A stretch of 64,000 nucleotides of DNA from JAVJST01 sp965229715 (GTDB lineage Bacteria > Pseudomonadota > Alphaproteobacteria > Rhodospirillales > Casp-alpha2), in contig CBDDJL010000002.1 of assembly GCA_965229715.1 (NCBI GenBank), positions 868,001-932,000 on the forward strand, written 5' to 3'. The stretch's first letter is position 1, and each line of letters starts with the position of its first letter. The position numbers and the translations under genes were made by a program. Under the pieces are notes generated by a model. That model searched no databases, had not been told where the DNA came from, and saw only the letters and a list, made by a program, of their open reading frames with translations. Positions 24,866-39,203 of the stretch are shown one piece after another.

Positions 24866-26911
24866 TCAGAGCGTGATGCACAGCCGTAACGAGTCATAGA
24901 CGGCAGAGGGAATGTTGCGGCTCGCGACCGCGTCGCCTACCAGATAGAGTTCGATTTTCCCATCGCGCGATTGCATCGGTTGGGGGGTGCCCGCGATTAA
25001 TGCTTCGATATCGGTGACGCCGTTGTTCACAGATCGGGGGCGCAGGTTCTGATAAACTTCGTCCAGAGGGGCGGTGCCGTGTTCCACGACGACGTGCGAC
25101 GCCGTTCGTTTTACGGTTTCGAAAGTCATCTCGTTGACGAACTCGGCCACAAGCAGGTTTCCGTCTCGGGATACGCCGACGAGCCTGTGATCCGGTACGA
25201 CCAAAACGCCCAGTTCATAGCAGCGGCGTTTCCAGGTGACGCGCTCGGAATAGGTCAATTCCTCGGCCAGCATACTGTCGATGGAAAAGAGCGTCACGGA
25301 GCACCCTTGCTGAGCGGCATGCTCCGCTGCGTGCGGTGCCGGGTGACGGCCGGTGCCATCGTAGACGATCACCTCGCCGGCGATCGGTACGGCGCCGGAG
25401 ACGACGTCCCACGCGGTGTCGCATAACTCCGCGCCGTCGAGCCATTCCGTGTGCGGCATTCCTCCGCTAGCGGTAATCACTATGTCAGGCGTCAGTGCAA
25501 GAACGTCCTCGGCTTCTGCGTAAAAGTTGGTTCGAACGTTCACGCCCAGGCGTTCCAACTCCTGCCGCCGCCAATCGACAACACCGATCAGATCCCGGCG
25601 CCAAGATGCTCTCGCACCCAGCAGAATTTGGCCGCCTAGATCGTTCGCCGCTTCCAGCAGAGTGACGTTATGTCCTCTTTCGGCCGAAACCCGGGCGGCT
25701 TCCAAACCGGCCGGCCCGCCGCCGATGACGACAACCTTTCGTCCGACCGTTTCAGCCCTTGGAATTTTGTGGGGGATACGAGTTTCGCGGCCCGTCGCGG
25801 CATTATGAATGCACTTCGGTCGCTGTCCCGTCATGCAGTGCGTCGCGCCGACGCAGGGGCGGATCGTGTCTTCCGCACCGGCCCTAAGCTTTTCCACGAT
25901 GTGCGGATCGGCGATATGGGCCCGGGTCATGGCGACCATGTCGAGCAATCCTTCGCGGATGGCGTACCTTGCGGTCGGGATGTCGGAGATTCGCGCAGCA
26001 TGGAAGACCGGCAGGCGAACCTCCTTCTTGAACTGGCCGACCCTCTCCAGCCATGGCGCGATCGGCGATGCCATGCCCGGCATGTTCTCGGTGGCAAGTG
26101 CCCGTGCAGTGTCCATTCTGCCGTATATGGCGTTGAAAAAGTCCACCGTACCGGCTTTCTGGAAGATTTGTGCGGCGGCAACGCATTCGTCGAAGCTGAG
26201 TCCGCCGTCGCCCTCGTCGACGACAAAGCGCAGGCCCACGACGAAGTCGTCGCCGACCTGACGCCGGATTTCCTCGTGAATCATCAGACCGAGACGACAG
26301 CGGTTCTCCAGGGAGCCGCCAAACTCGTCGGTGCGTCGGTTGATGTAGGGCGATATGAACTGGCCGATCAGGTGCGATGAGGCGAGCGTCTCGATGCCGT
26401 CAAGTCCGCCTTCCTTGCCGCGGTGGGCCGCTTGACCGTAGGCCACGACCACGCGGTCGATGTCCTCGCGATCCATGGGCTTGGTGAACGCGCGGTGGAG
26501 CGTTTCCCGATTGAGCGACGGCCCGATGCTGGGAAGCCACTCGCCGGCCCACGGATCGCCGCGGCCTCCAAGGTGCGTGATCTGGCACATCAGCGCCGCC
26601 CCTTGCGCGTGCATGCGCTCGGAGAACGTCTGAAAATGCGGAATGATGCGATCGTGACTGACGTCGAGTTGCTCGAAGATCGAAGGCGAGTCCGGGGCCA
26701 CATTCGACGATCCGCCAAACATCGAAAGCGCTATGCCGCCCTTGGCCTTCTCTTCGTGATAGGTTTGATACCGATCGCCCGGAACGCCGCCGTCGTGGAG
26801 ACCGCATGCGTGGCTCGTGCTCATGATGCGGTTCCGCAATACCAGATTCTTGATGCGGAACGGCGTTAGGAGCGGATCGATTTTTCTTGGCTTGCCTGAG
26901 TCTGTCATCAT
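24866..26911 (-). CDS. Two-domain FMN/FAD dehydrogenase, methylamine/dimethylglycine demethylase type
   Basis: The 681-residue protein resembles trimethylamine dehydrogenase and dimethylglycine/stachydrine demethylases. It has an old-yellow-enzyme barrel (about 1-370: PFRIKNLVLRNRIMSTSHA, QITHLGGRG, INRRTDEFGGSLENRCRLG), a Cys cluster and a C-terminal Rossmann part (VVVIGGGPAGLEAARVSAERG). The cluster reads RPCVGATHC, then a short seven-residue gap to KCIHNAATGRE, only three Cys, where trimethylamine dehydrogenase has four. ATG 26909-26911 avoids an implausible extension. Probably it oxidatively demethylates the product of betaine breakdown. Confidence 0.83.
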   Translation of the reverse strand: MMTDSGKPRKIDPLLTPFRIKNLVLRNRIMSTSHACGLHDGGVPGDRYQTYHEEKAKGGIALSMFGGSSNVAPDSPSIFEQLDVSHDRIIPHFQTFSERMHAQGAALMCQITHLGGRGDPWAGEWLPSIGPSLNRETLHRAFTKPMDREDIDRVVVAYGQAAHRGKEGGLDGIETLASSHLIGQFISPYINRRTDEFGGSLENRCRLGLMIHEEIRRQVGDDFVVGLRFVVDEGDGGLSFDECVAAAQIFQKAGTVDFFNAIYGRMDTARALATENMPGMASPIAPWLERVGQFKKEVRLPVFHAARISDIPTARYAIREGLLDMVAMTRAHIADPHIVEKLRAGAEDTIRPCVGATHCMTGQRPKCIHNAATGRETRIPHKIPRAETVGRKVVVIGGGPAGLEAARVSAERGHNVTLLEAANDLGGQILLGARASWRRDLIGVVDWRRQELERLGVNVRTNFYAEAEDVLALTPDIVITASGGMPHTEWLDGAELCDTAWDVVSGAVPIAGEVIVYDGTGRHPAPHAAEHAAQQGCSVTLFSIDSMLAEELTYSERVTWKRRCYELGVLVVPDHRLVGVSRDGNLLVAEFVNEMTFETVKRTASHVVVEHGTAPLDEVYQNLRPRSVNNGVTDIEALIAGTPQPMQSRDGKIELYLVGDAVASRNIPSAVYDSLRLCITL

Positions 26912-27384
26912 TGATGGTAGTTCCACCGTCGCGAAGATCGTTGCTACGACGATGGCCACGGCTTACCAACCGAACAAGGCACCAAAATCTGACGCAGGTG
27001 TTAAGCGGAGGTTATGGAGCGGTTTCCGATGTTGGCACAGTCGGATGAAGTAAGCTCGCACAAGGATGAGGGCATCGTAATTTCGCCAATTGGAATCTCA
27101 GAACAACGAACACTGGCTCTGTCGGGTTTTGGCTAGGTGCAGACCTGCTAAAAGATCAGATCAAAGGTCAGCATGCAGCTCAAAAACGGAACAATGGCAA
27201 TGACGCCCGTTCAATGAATTGGTGGCCGAAAATGGCAAACGGAGACTCCGTCGGCAATCTAGTCCAATTCATGATTCCAAGCCGCATATACTCTCGAAAG
27301 ATGCTGGAAATTTGTGGGAGAAATCGCAGAAATCAGCCGTTTTCCACAATTGTTGGAATGGTGGCAGAGACGCGCTTGACTGCG
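26912..27384. other. Intergenic region upstream of the flavoprotein gene
   Basis: About 470 bases. It contains the promoter region of the minus-strand flavoprotein gene and a leftover stretch before the tRNA. The plus frames at 27214-27450 read through the tRNA and are spurious. I see no gene, repeat or strong hairpin. Confidence 0.4.
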
Positions 27385-27461
27385 TGGTGGGCCCGGCAGG
27401 ACTCGAACCTGCAACCAAACCGTTATGAGCGGTTCGCTCTAACCAATTGAGCTACGGGCCC
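27385..27461 (-). tRNA. tRNA with CAU anticodon, probably tRNA-Ile2
   Basis: The minus strand folds as a 77-base cloverleaf: acceptor GGGCCCG...CGGGCCC, D-arm GCTCAATTGGTTAGAGC, anticodon stem AACCG/CGGTT with loop CTCATAA, T-arm GCAGGTTCGAGTCCTGC, and an encoded CCA end. A CAU anticodon is read as Met unless the C is modified to lysidine. The acceptor and anticodon-stem sequence look to me more like tRNA-Ile2(k2CAU) than elongator Met, but this is not certain from sequence alone. Confidence 0.9.
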
Positions 27462-27549
27462 TTGCGCAGCGAAGGGCGATCGTCATTCAAGCGAAAAGCC
27501 GGGGCAGGGGTGCTCCGGCTTTTCTGTCGTTCCTTCCGTCGGCGCCGCG

Positions 27550-29625
<2,076 letters not shown>

Positions 29626-29724
29626 TCTAAGCCCCCAAAACCTCAAATACGTAGCGGCACCGGCGCCTTGCGGCGGCCCGTGCGATCATTCGGCCGGTTA
29701 CCGGGCGTGCGGCGGTCGGAACCG

Positions 29725-31539
29725 TCAGAGCCCTTGATATTGCTGGCTTTTTAACGCCTTTACCCGTTGCCAGGCTTCCTCGGAAAACTCCTCGGCAAGG
29801 GCCCGTTCCGCCTCGCGAATCTCTTCCTTCAAACTGTCGGCCTGAACCAGTCCAAAGGTTTCTTCCCAACCCGTCAGCGCCTCTTCCGTGCTTGCTTCGG
29901 CGCGGGCGAACCAAGCATCGACGACGACGCCGCCGGACACCAGTTTTTCGTACGCCAGACCCGCACCCTGCTTGGATAGATGGTCCGCTAAGCCACCGGA
30001 ATCAAGGGCGTCGCTGAAGGCCAGCGTCTTTAATGCCTGTTGGCGAAGGTTGTCAAGGTCCGCGCCCGCTTTCGCGTAATCCAGCGCGCCCAGTTTTTCG
30101 CCGATTTGGTCGTAGAGTTCGGGGTGATTGAGCAGGCACGCGAGCAGGATTTCGAGCCGCCGCCGGACCGGATCCTGGGTATGGGCCTCGCCGCCACTCA
30201 ACCGGATCGATGTTTCGCCGCGATCCGCACCGCCGCGGCCCTGCCGACCGTGACCTTGGCTGCCGCCGCGGCCCAGCTTCCACAGCCGATCCTTGAAGGC
30301 CTGCTGGAAATGGCTGCGCACCGTCGGGTCCTCGATGCGCCGCGTGTGATCGCCGAGCCGGCGTTGTAGCGCGGCGCGGGCCTCGGGCGTCGAGGGCGGC
30401 CGTTCGGCGGTTTCCATGCGCCATAGCACCTCCGACAGCGGCAGGGCGGCTGCCAGCACCTGCACCATCGCCTCGGGCCCCCGATCGCGGATCAGCGTGT
30501 CCGGGTCGTCGCCCTTCGGCAGTTCGGCGAACCGCAGCCCCTTGCCCGGCGTTAGCACGGGAAGCGTGCGCTCGGCGGCGCGGCCGGCGGCGCGCCGGCC
30601 CGCGTTGTCGCCATCGAAACACAGCACCGGTTCGGGCGCGACGCGCCAAAGCTCGCGCAGATGGTCCTCGGTCAGGGCGGTGCCGAGCGGCGCCACCGCG
30701 TCCTCGAAGCCGGCGCGATGCAGTGCGATGACGTCCATGTAGCCCTCGGCGACGATCAGGCGTTCCGATTTCCGCGCGGCCGCCAACGCGTGATCGAGGG
30801 CGTAAAGCACCCGGCCCTTGTGAAAGATCGGCGTTTCGGGCGAGTTCAGATACTTCGGCTCTCCGTCCCCCAGTATACGGCCACCGAAGGCGATGACCTG
30901 ACCGCGGCGGTTGGAGATCGGAAATATTACGCGGCCGCGGAAGCGGTCGTAGGGCGTGCGGTCATTGCGGTCTTCCGGCGGGCGGATCAGCAGGCCGGCC
31001 TCGACCATCAAGTCGTCGTCGTAGCCGCCGCGATTGAGAGTGCCCTTGAGCGCACCGCGCGAATCGGGAGCGAAACCAAGCCGAAAATGCCGGATGGTGG
31101 CGTCGTCGAGGCCGCGATCCTTGAGGTACCGCAGCGCCGCCTGGCCTTCGGGCATGCGGAGCTGACGTTCGAACCATTGGCACGCCGCTTCGGTGACGTC
31201 CTCCAGGGTCTTGCGCTTTTCCTGGCGTTGGCGCTCTTCGGGGCTGTCCTGCGGTACGTCGAGGCCGGCGGCGCGGGCGAGGCGCTCGACGGCTTCCGGA
31301 AAGCTCAAACCCTCAGTCTTCATGACGAAGTCGAAGGCGCTGCCGTGCTCGCCGCAGCCGAAGCAGTGATAGAACCCCTTTTCCTCGTTGATGGTAAACG
31401 ACGGCGTCTTCTCGTTATGGAACGGACACAGGCCCATCCATTCGCGGCCGTGCTTTTTCAACTGCACGCGCTTGCCGATCAGGTCGGCGAGCCCGGTGCG
31501 GGCGCGAACGTCATCGAGGAATGCGGGCGAAAAGGCCAT
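29725..31539 (-). CDS. dnaG: DNA primase
   Basis: The 604-residue primase makes RNA primers at the replication fork. The N-terminal CHC2 zinc finger has Cys38, His41, Cys59 and Cys62 (GLCPFH, HCFGC). The RNA polymerase core shows KGRVLYALDHA, the toprim part LIVAEGYMDVIAL and CFDGDNAGRRA. The C-terminal helicase-binding domain is diverged, as usual. It precedes rpoD with about 100 bases between, the familiar macromolecular-synthesis order. Confidence 0.96.
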   Translation of the reverse strand: MAFSPAFLDDVRARTGLADLIGKRVQLKKHGREWMGLCPFHNEKTPSFTINEEKGFYHCFGCGEHGSAFDFVMKTEGLSFPEAVERLARAAGLDVPQDSPEERQRQEKRKTLEDVTEAACQWFERQLRMPEGQAALRYLKDRGLDDATIRHFRLGFAPDSRGALKGTLNRGGYDDDLMVEAGLLIRPPEDRNDRTPYDRFRGRVIFPISNRRGQVIAFGGRILGDGEPKYLNSPETPIFHKGRVLYALDHALAAARKSERLIVAEGYMDVIALHRAGFEDAVAPLGTALTEDHLRELWRVAPEPVLCFDGDNAGRRAAGRAAERTLPVLTPGKGLRFAELPKGDDPDTLIRDRGPEAMVQVLAAALPLSEVLWRMETAERPPSTPEARAALQRRLGDHTRRIEDPTVRSHFQQAFKDRLWKLGRGGSQGHGRQGRGGADRGETSIRLSGGEAHTQDPVRRRLEILLACLLNHPELYDQIGEKLGALDYAKAGADLDNLRQQALKTLAFSDALDSGGLADHLSKQGAGLAYEKLVSGGVVVDAWFARAEASTEEALTGWEETFGLVQADSLKEEIREAERALAEEFSEEAWQRVKALKSQQYQGL

Positions 31540-31767
31540 GATTTACCCTTGCCGCCGCGACATGCAGCGGAATCGGTCAATTATACTGGATTACGCGCGC
31601 AACCACCCGACGCAGTTATCCGAAAGTGTTCAGAAACGATCCACAGGGGGGAGGAAGTGTCGGGTCTCCATTGTCGTCGGCAAGAGGTTCAGATTGACCA
31701 GGGTTGTCCGTGGCATGTCGCCGAGCGAGAGTTTGGACGAGTCTCCTTTCCGTCGGCCCGCCGGGCT

Positions 31768-31998
31768 TCATGACGCCGTCGCGGACAATGCCCTGATCTT
31801 TCTGAAAACGCCGGATGTGCCGTCGAACAGTTCACGATCGGGGATCTCCGTCATGCCGATGGAGACGCCGTGGCTTTTCGGCGGCTCGTAGTAACCGAGA
31901 CGCCTTAGCGCGCGTTTCGTGCGGAGCGTGTCATTGCCGTCGACACCCACGGTCTCGGCAATTGTCGAGCGAAGTCTGAAAGGATTTCGGAATGGCAT
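31768..31998 (-). CDS. Short peptidoglycan-binding-like protein or fragment
   Basis: The 76-residue protein contains NDTLRTKRALRRLGYYEPP and DRELFDG, which match the first half of the peptidoglycan-binding-like repeat found in longer alphaproteobacterial proteins. The second half is absent, since the frame ends RKIRALSATAS soon after. It may be a truncated relic or a real small protein. Its upstream region (32030-32105) is very AT-rich, suggesting a promoter. It lies between dnaG and yqeY on the same strand. Confidence 0.45.
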   Translation of the reverse strand: MPFRNPFRLRSTIAETVGVDGNDTLRTKRALRRLGYYEPPKSHGVSIGMTEIPDRELFDGTSGVFRKIRALSATAS

Positions 31999-32217
31999 GG
32001 CGGGGTCTTTCCTGGTTGGGGGAAGGACCGCATCATATCAGGTTATAGGATAAAAGTCAAGATAAATATGTATTATTTCCTATTATTGGTTATTGGAGAA
32101 ATAGCCCGCACAGTGACGCGACACTCAAGAATGACCAGCAATTGCTGAAAAAAGTGAGAGGATGCGTCAGGCGCGCCGAGCCTCACCGAGCCATTCCCTC
32201 GGCGCGCGACAGGCCCG

Positions 32218-32676
32218 TCAGGTCGCTAGGCGTTCTTTTACCAGTGCACTGGCCTTGGAGAAATCCATGCGGCCGGCGTAGTCGGCCTTGAGCGCGCCCA
32301 TGACCTTGCCCATGTCCTTGATGCCGCCGGCGCCGGTCTTGTCGATGGCGCCCGCGACCGCTTCGGCCATTTCGTCGGCGCCGAGCTGCTGCGGCAGGAA
32401 GCGTTCGATTACCGCGATCTCGGCGGCTTCCTGATCGGCCAGTTCCTGGCGTCCGCCGTCGACGTACATCTGCATCGATTCGCGGCGCTGCTTGATCATC
32501 GACTGCAGCATGCCGAGCACCTCATCGTCGCTGATGCCGTCGCAATTGCCGTGGCCGCGCGCCGCAATGTCGCGGTCCTTGAGCGCGGCCATGATCAGGC
32601 GGACCGTTCTCAGGCCGACTTCGTCCTTGGTGCGCATGGCGTCCTTGAGGGCATCGTTGATCTGCTGGCGCAGCAT
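32218..32676 (-). CDS. GatB/YqeY domain protein
   Basis: The 152-residue protein matches the YqeY family (MLRQQINDALKDAMRTKDEV, VRLIMAALKDRDIAAR, ERFLPQQLGADE, DMGKVMGALKADYAGRMD). The family resembles the tail domain of GatB, which helps tRNA-dependent amidation; the role of stand-alone YqeY is unclear. GGAG precedes the ATG. It is divergent from carA, and its place beside dnaG/rpoD and carAB is common in this bacterial class. Confidence 0.9.
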   Translation of the reverse strand: MLRQQINDALKDAMRTKDEVGLRTVRLIMAALKDRDIAARGHGNCDGISDDEVLGMLQSMIKQRRESMQMYVDGGRQELADQEAAEIAVIERFLPQQLGADEMAEAVAGAIDKTGAGGIKDMGKVMGALKADYAGRMDFSKASALVKERLAT

Positions 32677-32895
32677 CCGTTACTCCGTGATCGTGTCCGG
32701 GAAAGGCGGCACCCTAACCGAAAGGGTCCGGAAACGCAATCTGTCTCTTTTCCTATAAGCTGTTGATAAATAATCGTTTTTTACCCAATGCGAGTCTTGA
32801 CCTTCGCACGGGGTTTGCTTAAAAGGTCACTCCGACGCGCCGGATCCGATTCCCGTATTCGATTTTCGCCGGCGCATTCGGGAGTTTTTCCGGCC

Positions 32896-34140
32896 ATGAC
32901 CGACGCGACCCCATCCGCCGACACCCGGGCTGACCAGCCGGGAGCGGGCGATTCCGGTGCGCCCACCGTCGCCCCCGATGAGATGACCCACGGCCGCCCG
33001 CCGGGCGCCGATGCGGCGCTGGTGCTGGCCGACGGCACGGTTTTCTGGGGCCGCGCGGCGGGCGCGGAAAAGACCGCCGTCGCCGAGGTCTGCTTCAACA
33101 CCTCGATCACCGGCTATCAGGAGATCCTCACCGATCCCAGTTATGCCGGCCAGATCATCACCTTCACGTTCCCGCACATCGGCAATGTCGGCGCCAACCC
33201 GGAAGACATCGAAACCGTGACGCCGGCCACGCGCGGCTGCGTGCTGCGCGCCGACATCACCGAGGCCGCCAACTGGCGCGCCGCCCGCTCACTCGACGAC
33301 TGGCTGAAGTCGCTCGACCTGCCGGCCGTCACCGGCGTCGATACGCGCCGGCTGACCCGCCATATTCGCGACGCGGGCGCGCCGACCGGCGTGATTTGCA
33401 CCGCCCCCGGCAAGGGCGAAACCATCGATGTCGACGCCCTCGCGAAACAGGCCGCCGAGTGGCCGGGTCTCGAGGGCATGGACCTCGCCAGGGACGTCAG
33501 CTGCACCCAGACCTACGGCTGGGACGAGACCGAATGGACCCTCGACGCCGGGCACGGGCAACAGACCGAGCCCCAGTACCACGTCGTTGCCGTCGACTAC
33601 GGGGCCAAGCGCAACATCCTGCGCTGCCTCGCCAGCGCCGGCTGCAAGGTCACGGTCGTACCCGCCACCGCGACCGCCGACGACGTGCTCGGCCACGATC
33701 CGGACGGCGTGTTCCTGTCGAACGGACCGGGCGACCCGGCGGCGACCGGCGCATACGCGGTACCGATGATCCGGGGCGTGCTGGAGAGCGGCAAGCCGCT
33801 GTTCGGCATCTGCCTCGGCCACCAGATTCTGGCCCTGGCGCTCGGCGCCAAGACTTACAAGATGCACATGGGCCATCGCGGCGCCAACCAGCCGGTCAAG
33901 GACCTGGCGACCGGCACCGTCGAGATCACCAGCCAGAACCACGGCTTCTGCGTCGACCGCGACTCACTGCCCGCAGGCGTCGTCGAAACCCACACGTCGC
34001 TGTTCGACGGTACGCTCGAGGGTCTCCGCGTCGAGGGCAAGCCGGTGTTCTCGGTCCAGTACCACCCGGAAGCCAGCCCCGGCCCGCACGACAGCCACTA
34101 TCTGTTCGGGCGGTTCGTGGATTTGATGGAGAAGAAGTAA
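32896..34140 (+). CDS. carA: Carbamoyl-phosphate synthase small subunit
   Basis: This subunit hydrolyses glutamine and passes ammonia to CarB for arginine and pyrimidine synthesis. It has the N-terminal CarA domain (LVLADGTVFWGRAAG, ITGYQEILTDPSYAGQ) and the class I glutamine amidotransferase domain with the nucleophile Cys in FGICLGHQ and catalytic His/Glu in QYHPEASPGPHDS. ATG 32896 is my start; an earlier ATG at 32788 would add 36 non-conserved residues. Even so about 35 residues of Pro/Ala/Asp-rich extension precede the domain. It is separated from carB by an inserted unit. Confidence 0.95.
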   Translation: MTDATPSADTRADQPGAGDSGAPTVAPDEMTHGRPPGADAALVLADGTVFWGRAAGAEKTAVAEVCFNTSITGYQEILTDPSYAGQIITFTFPHIGNVGANPEDIETVTPATRGCVLRADITEAANWRAARSLDDWLKSLDLPAVTGVDTRRLTRHIRDAGAPTGVICTAPGKGETIDVDALAKQAAEWPGLEGMDLARDVSCTQTYGWDETEWTLDAGHGQQTEPQYHVVAVDYGAKRNILRCLASAGCKVTVVPATATADDVLGHDPDGVFLSNGPGDPAATGAYAVPMIRGVLESGKPLFGICLGHQILALALGAKTYKMHMGHRGANQPVKDLATGTVEITSQNHGFCVDRDSLPAGVVETHTSLFDGTLEGLRVEGKPVFSVQYHPEASPGPHDSHYLFGRFVDLMEKK

Positions 34141-34141
34141 G

Positions 34142-34585
34142 TTGAACCACAGAGGACACAGAGAGCACAGAGTTTAATGCCCGAAGAAGACCCGCTTACG
34201 GCCCGTATAATCCGATGTGCGATTGAAGTTCATAGGGAACTGGGCCCGGGTCTACTGGAATCGGCTTATGAACACTGCCTTTGTGTTGAGTTGAGCAGTC
34301 AAGGTATCGCGTTCCAACGTCAGGTATCCGTCCCGGTCGTCTATAAGAGTCAAGAAGTTGAATGCGGATTTCGGGCAGATCTGATCGTCGATGACGCCGT
34401 ACTGCTTGAGTTGAAGGCAATTGAGAAACTCCAACCCATTCATAGGGCCCAAGTGCTCACCTATATGAAACTCACCGGTCTCAGTAAGGGCCTATTGATC
34501 AATTTCAATACAGGATTGTTGAAAGACGGGGTTGTCAGACTTGTCCTCTAGAAACTCGGTGATCTCTGTGTCCTCTGTGGTTCAA
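34142..34585. repeat. Inverted repeat enclosing the GxxExxY gene
   Basis: Exact 23-base arms at 34142-34164 and 34563-34585 (each containing CACAGAGGACACAGAG) enclose a 444-base unit with one gene. The unit lies between carA and carB, normally adjacent or nearly so. This is the arrangement of a small mobile or dispersed unit; no transposase is present. Confidence 0.75.
34177..34551 (+). CDS. GxxExxY family protein
   Basis: The 124-residue protein has the name-giving motif in LGPGLLESAYEHCL (GLLESAY). It continues with a PD-(D/E)xK nuclease-like pattern: FRADLIVDDAVLLELKAIEKL, where Asp and Glu-x-Lys are in the usual order. The activity is unproven. The gene is short, has its own flanking inverted repeat and is less GC-rich than carA or carB. 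From memory, family members are often dispersed with similar CACAGAGG repeats, which suggests mobility. Confidence 0.85.
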   Translation: MPEEDPLTARIIRCAIEVHRELGPGLLESAYEHCLCVELSSQGIAFQRQVSVPVVYKSQEVECGFRADLIVDDAVLLELKAIEKLQPIHRAQVLTYMKLTGLSKGLLINFNTGLLKDGVVRLVL

Positions 34586-34654
34586 ATTTTGACAGTGTCG
34601 GCGGCGCGCGGCCTCGCCAGGCCATTCCCCGCGCGCCGGTTTAGGTAGGTAAGA

Positions 34655-37929
<3,275 letters not shown>

Positions 37930-37933
<4 letters not shown>

Positions 37934-38685
37934 ACAATCTTTTCGCATCCCTGGCAGGCTTGGTTGTCGTGTTGTGTCTGTCCGCGCAACCAGCAATGGC
38001 CATCGGCCTGCTCGACGAATTGCAAGACACCCTCGACGACGCCGCCGAAAGCTTCGGCGGCGGCGATGCGGCCGCAGCCCTCAGCAACGACGAGATCGTC
38101 GCCGGTCTCAAGGAAGCGCTTCGTATTGGCGCCGAGCGCGTCGTCGCCCAGGTCGGCAAGACCGGCGGTTACAACGCCGATCCGAAAATCCATATCCCGT
38201 TGCCGCCGTCGTTGAAAGCGGTGCAGGACAATTTGCGTACGTTTGGGCTTTCGGGTCTCGCCGATGAGGTGGAACTGAAGCTCAACCGCGGCGCCGAAGC
38301 CGCAGCTCCCGAAGCCCAGCGGATCATTGCCAACGCGGTCGCGAAAATGACCGTGGACGACGCCCGCGACATTCTCGACGGACCGTCCGATGCCGCGACC
38401 CGATACTTTGAACGGGTTGCCTCGGACGACCTGACGGCGGCGTTTACGCCGATCATGGACCGCACCCTGCGCGAAGCCGGTGCGGTCGCCGCTTATGACG
38501 ATCTTGTCGGTCAATACAACGACGTGCCGCTGGTGCCGGACCTGAAGGGCGAGCTGACCGGCCATGCGGTCGAGCAGGCGCTGAAGGGCCTGTTCTTCTA
38601 TCTTGCCCGGGAGGAAGCGGCGATCCGCGAGAATCCGGCAAAACGAACGACCGAAATTCTGACGAAGGTTTTCGGCGGTTCCTGA
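37930..38685 (+). CDS. DUF4197 family exported protein
   Basis: The 251-residue protein has a Sec signal peptide (about 1-24, ending AMA) and the DUF4197 core: LSNDEIVAGLKEALRIGAER, HIPLPPSLKAVQ and DIILDGPSDAATRYFE-like segments. The function of the family is unknown; a periplasmic helical protein is expected. Its ATG overlaps the carB stop, so it is probably co-transcribed with carB, although no functional link is known. Confidence 0.85.
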
Positions 38686-38787
38686 AACTCCTACCCTGCG
38701 ATTCGGAGAGATTGATCAACTCTAGACATCGCAGGACCGTGCGGAAAGAATGCGCGCCACCACGCCTGACTGATTAACGGAGTATCG

Positions 38788-39174
38788 ATGGGCATACGGA
38801 TTGAAGTCTCTCCGGGCGAATTGCTCGACAAGCTGACGATTCTGGAAATCAAGGAACAGCGTATCGACGACGCCGCGAAGTTGCGGAACGTGAGCCAGGA
38901 AAAATCCGTTCTGGAAAGCGCCCGGCAGGAGCACATCGCGCGGTCTGCTGACGTCGATGCGTTGACTGACAAGCTGCGCGCCGTCAACGAACGCCTTTGG
39001 GACATCGAAGACGACATTCGCGACCACGAGCGGAATGCCGATTTCGGTGCCGGCTTCGTCGATTTGGCGAGAAGCGTCTACCGGATGAACGACGAGCGGG
39101 CTGCCGTTAAGAAGCAGATCAACGAACTGCTCGGCTCCGATCTGGTGGAGGAAAAGTCATACGCCGAGTACTAG
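38788..39174 (+). CDS. DUF6165 family protein
   Basis: The 128-residue soluble protein begins GIRIEVSPGELLDKLTILEIK, the conserved start of the family, and continues as long charged helices (coiled-coil tendency about 20-110). CGGAG precedes the ATG. In other genomes it often lies with sugar-transferase genes, and here it directly precedes a heptosyltransferase-like gene; a role in surface polysaccharide synthesis is inferred only from this neighbourhood. Confidence 0.78.
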   Translation: MGIRIEVSPGELLDKLTILEIKEQRIDDAAKLRNVSQEKSVLESARQEHIARSADVDALTDKLRAVNERLWDIEDDIRDHERNADFGAGFVDLARSVYRMNDERAAVKKQINELLGSDLVEEKSYAEY

Positions 39175-39203
39175 GCCTTTGCGGCCATTCGGGCCCCTGA
39201 ACG

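Noticed and set aside
27214..27450. Plus-strand frame ending WARQDSNLQPNRYERF
   Set aside because: This is the well-known artefact of translating a tRNA gene on the opposite strand.
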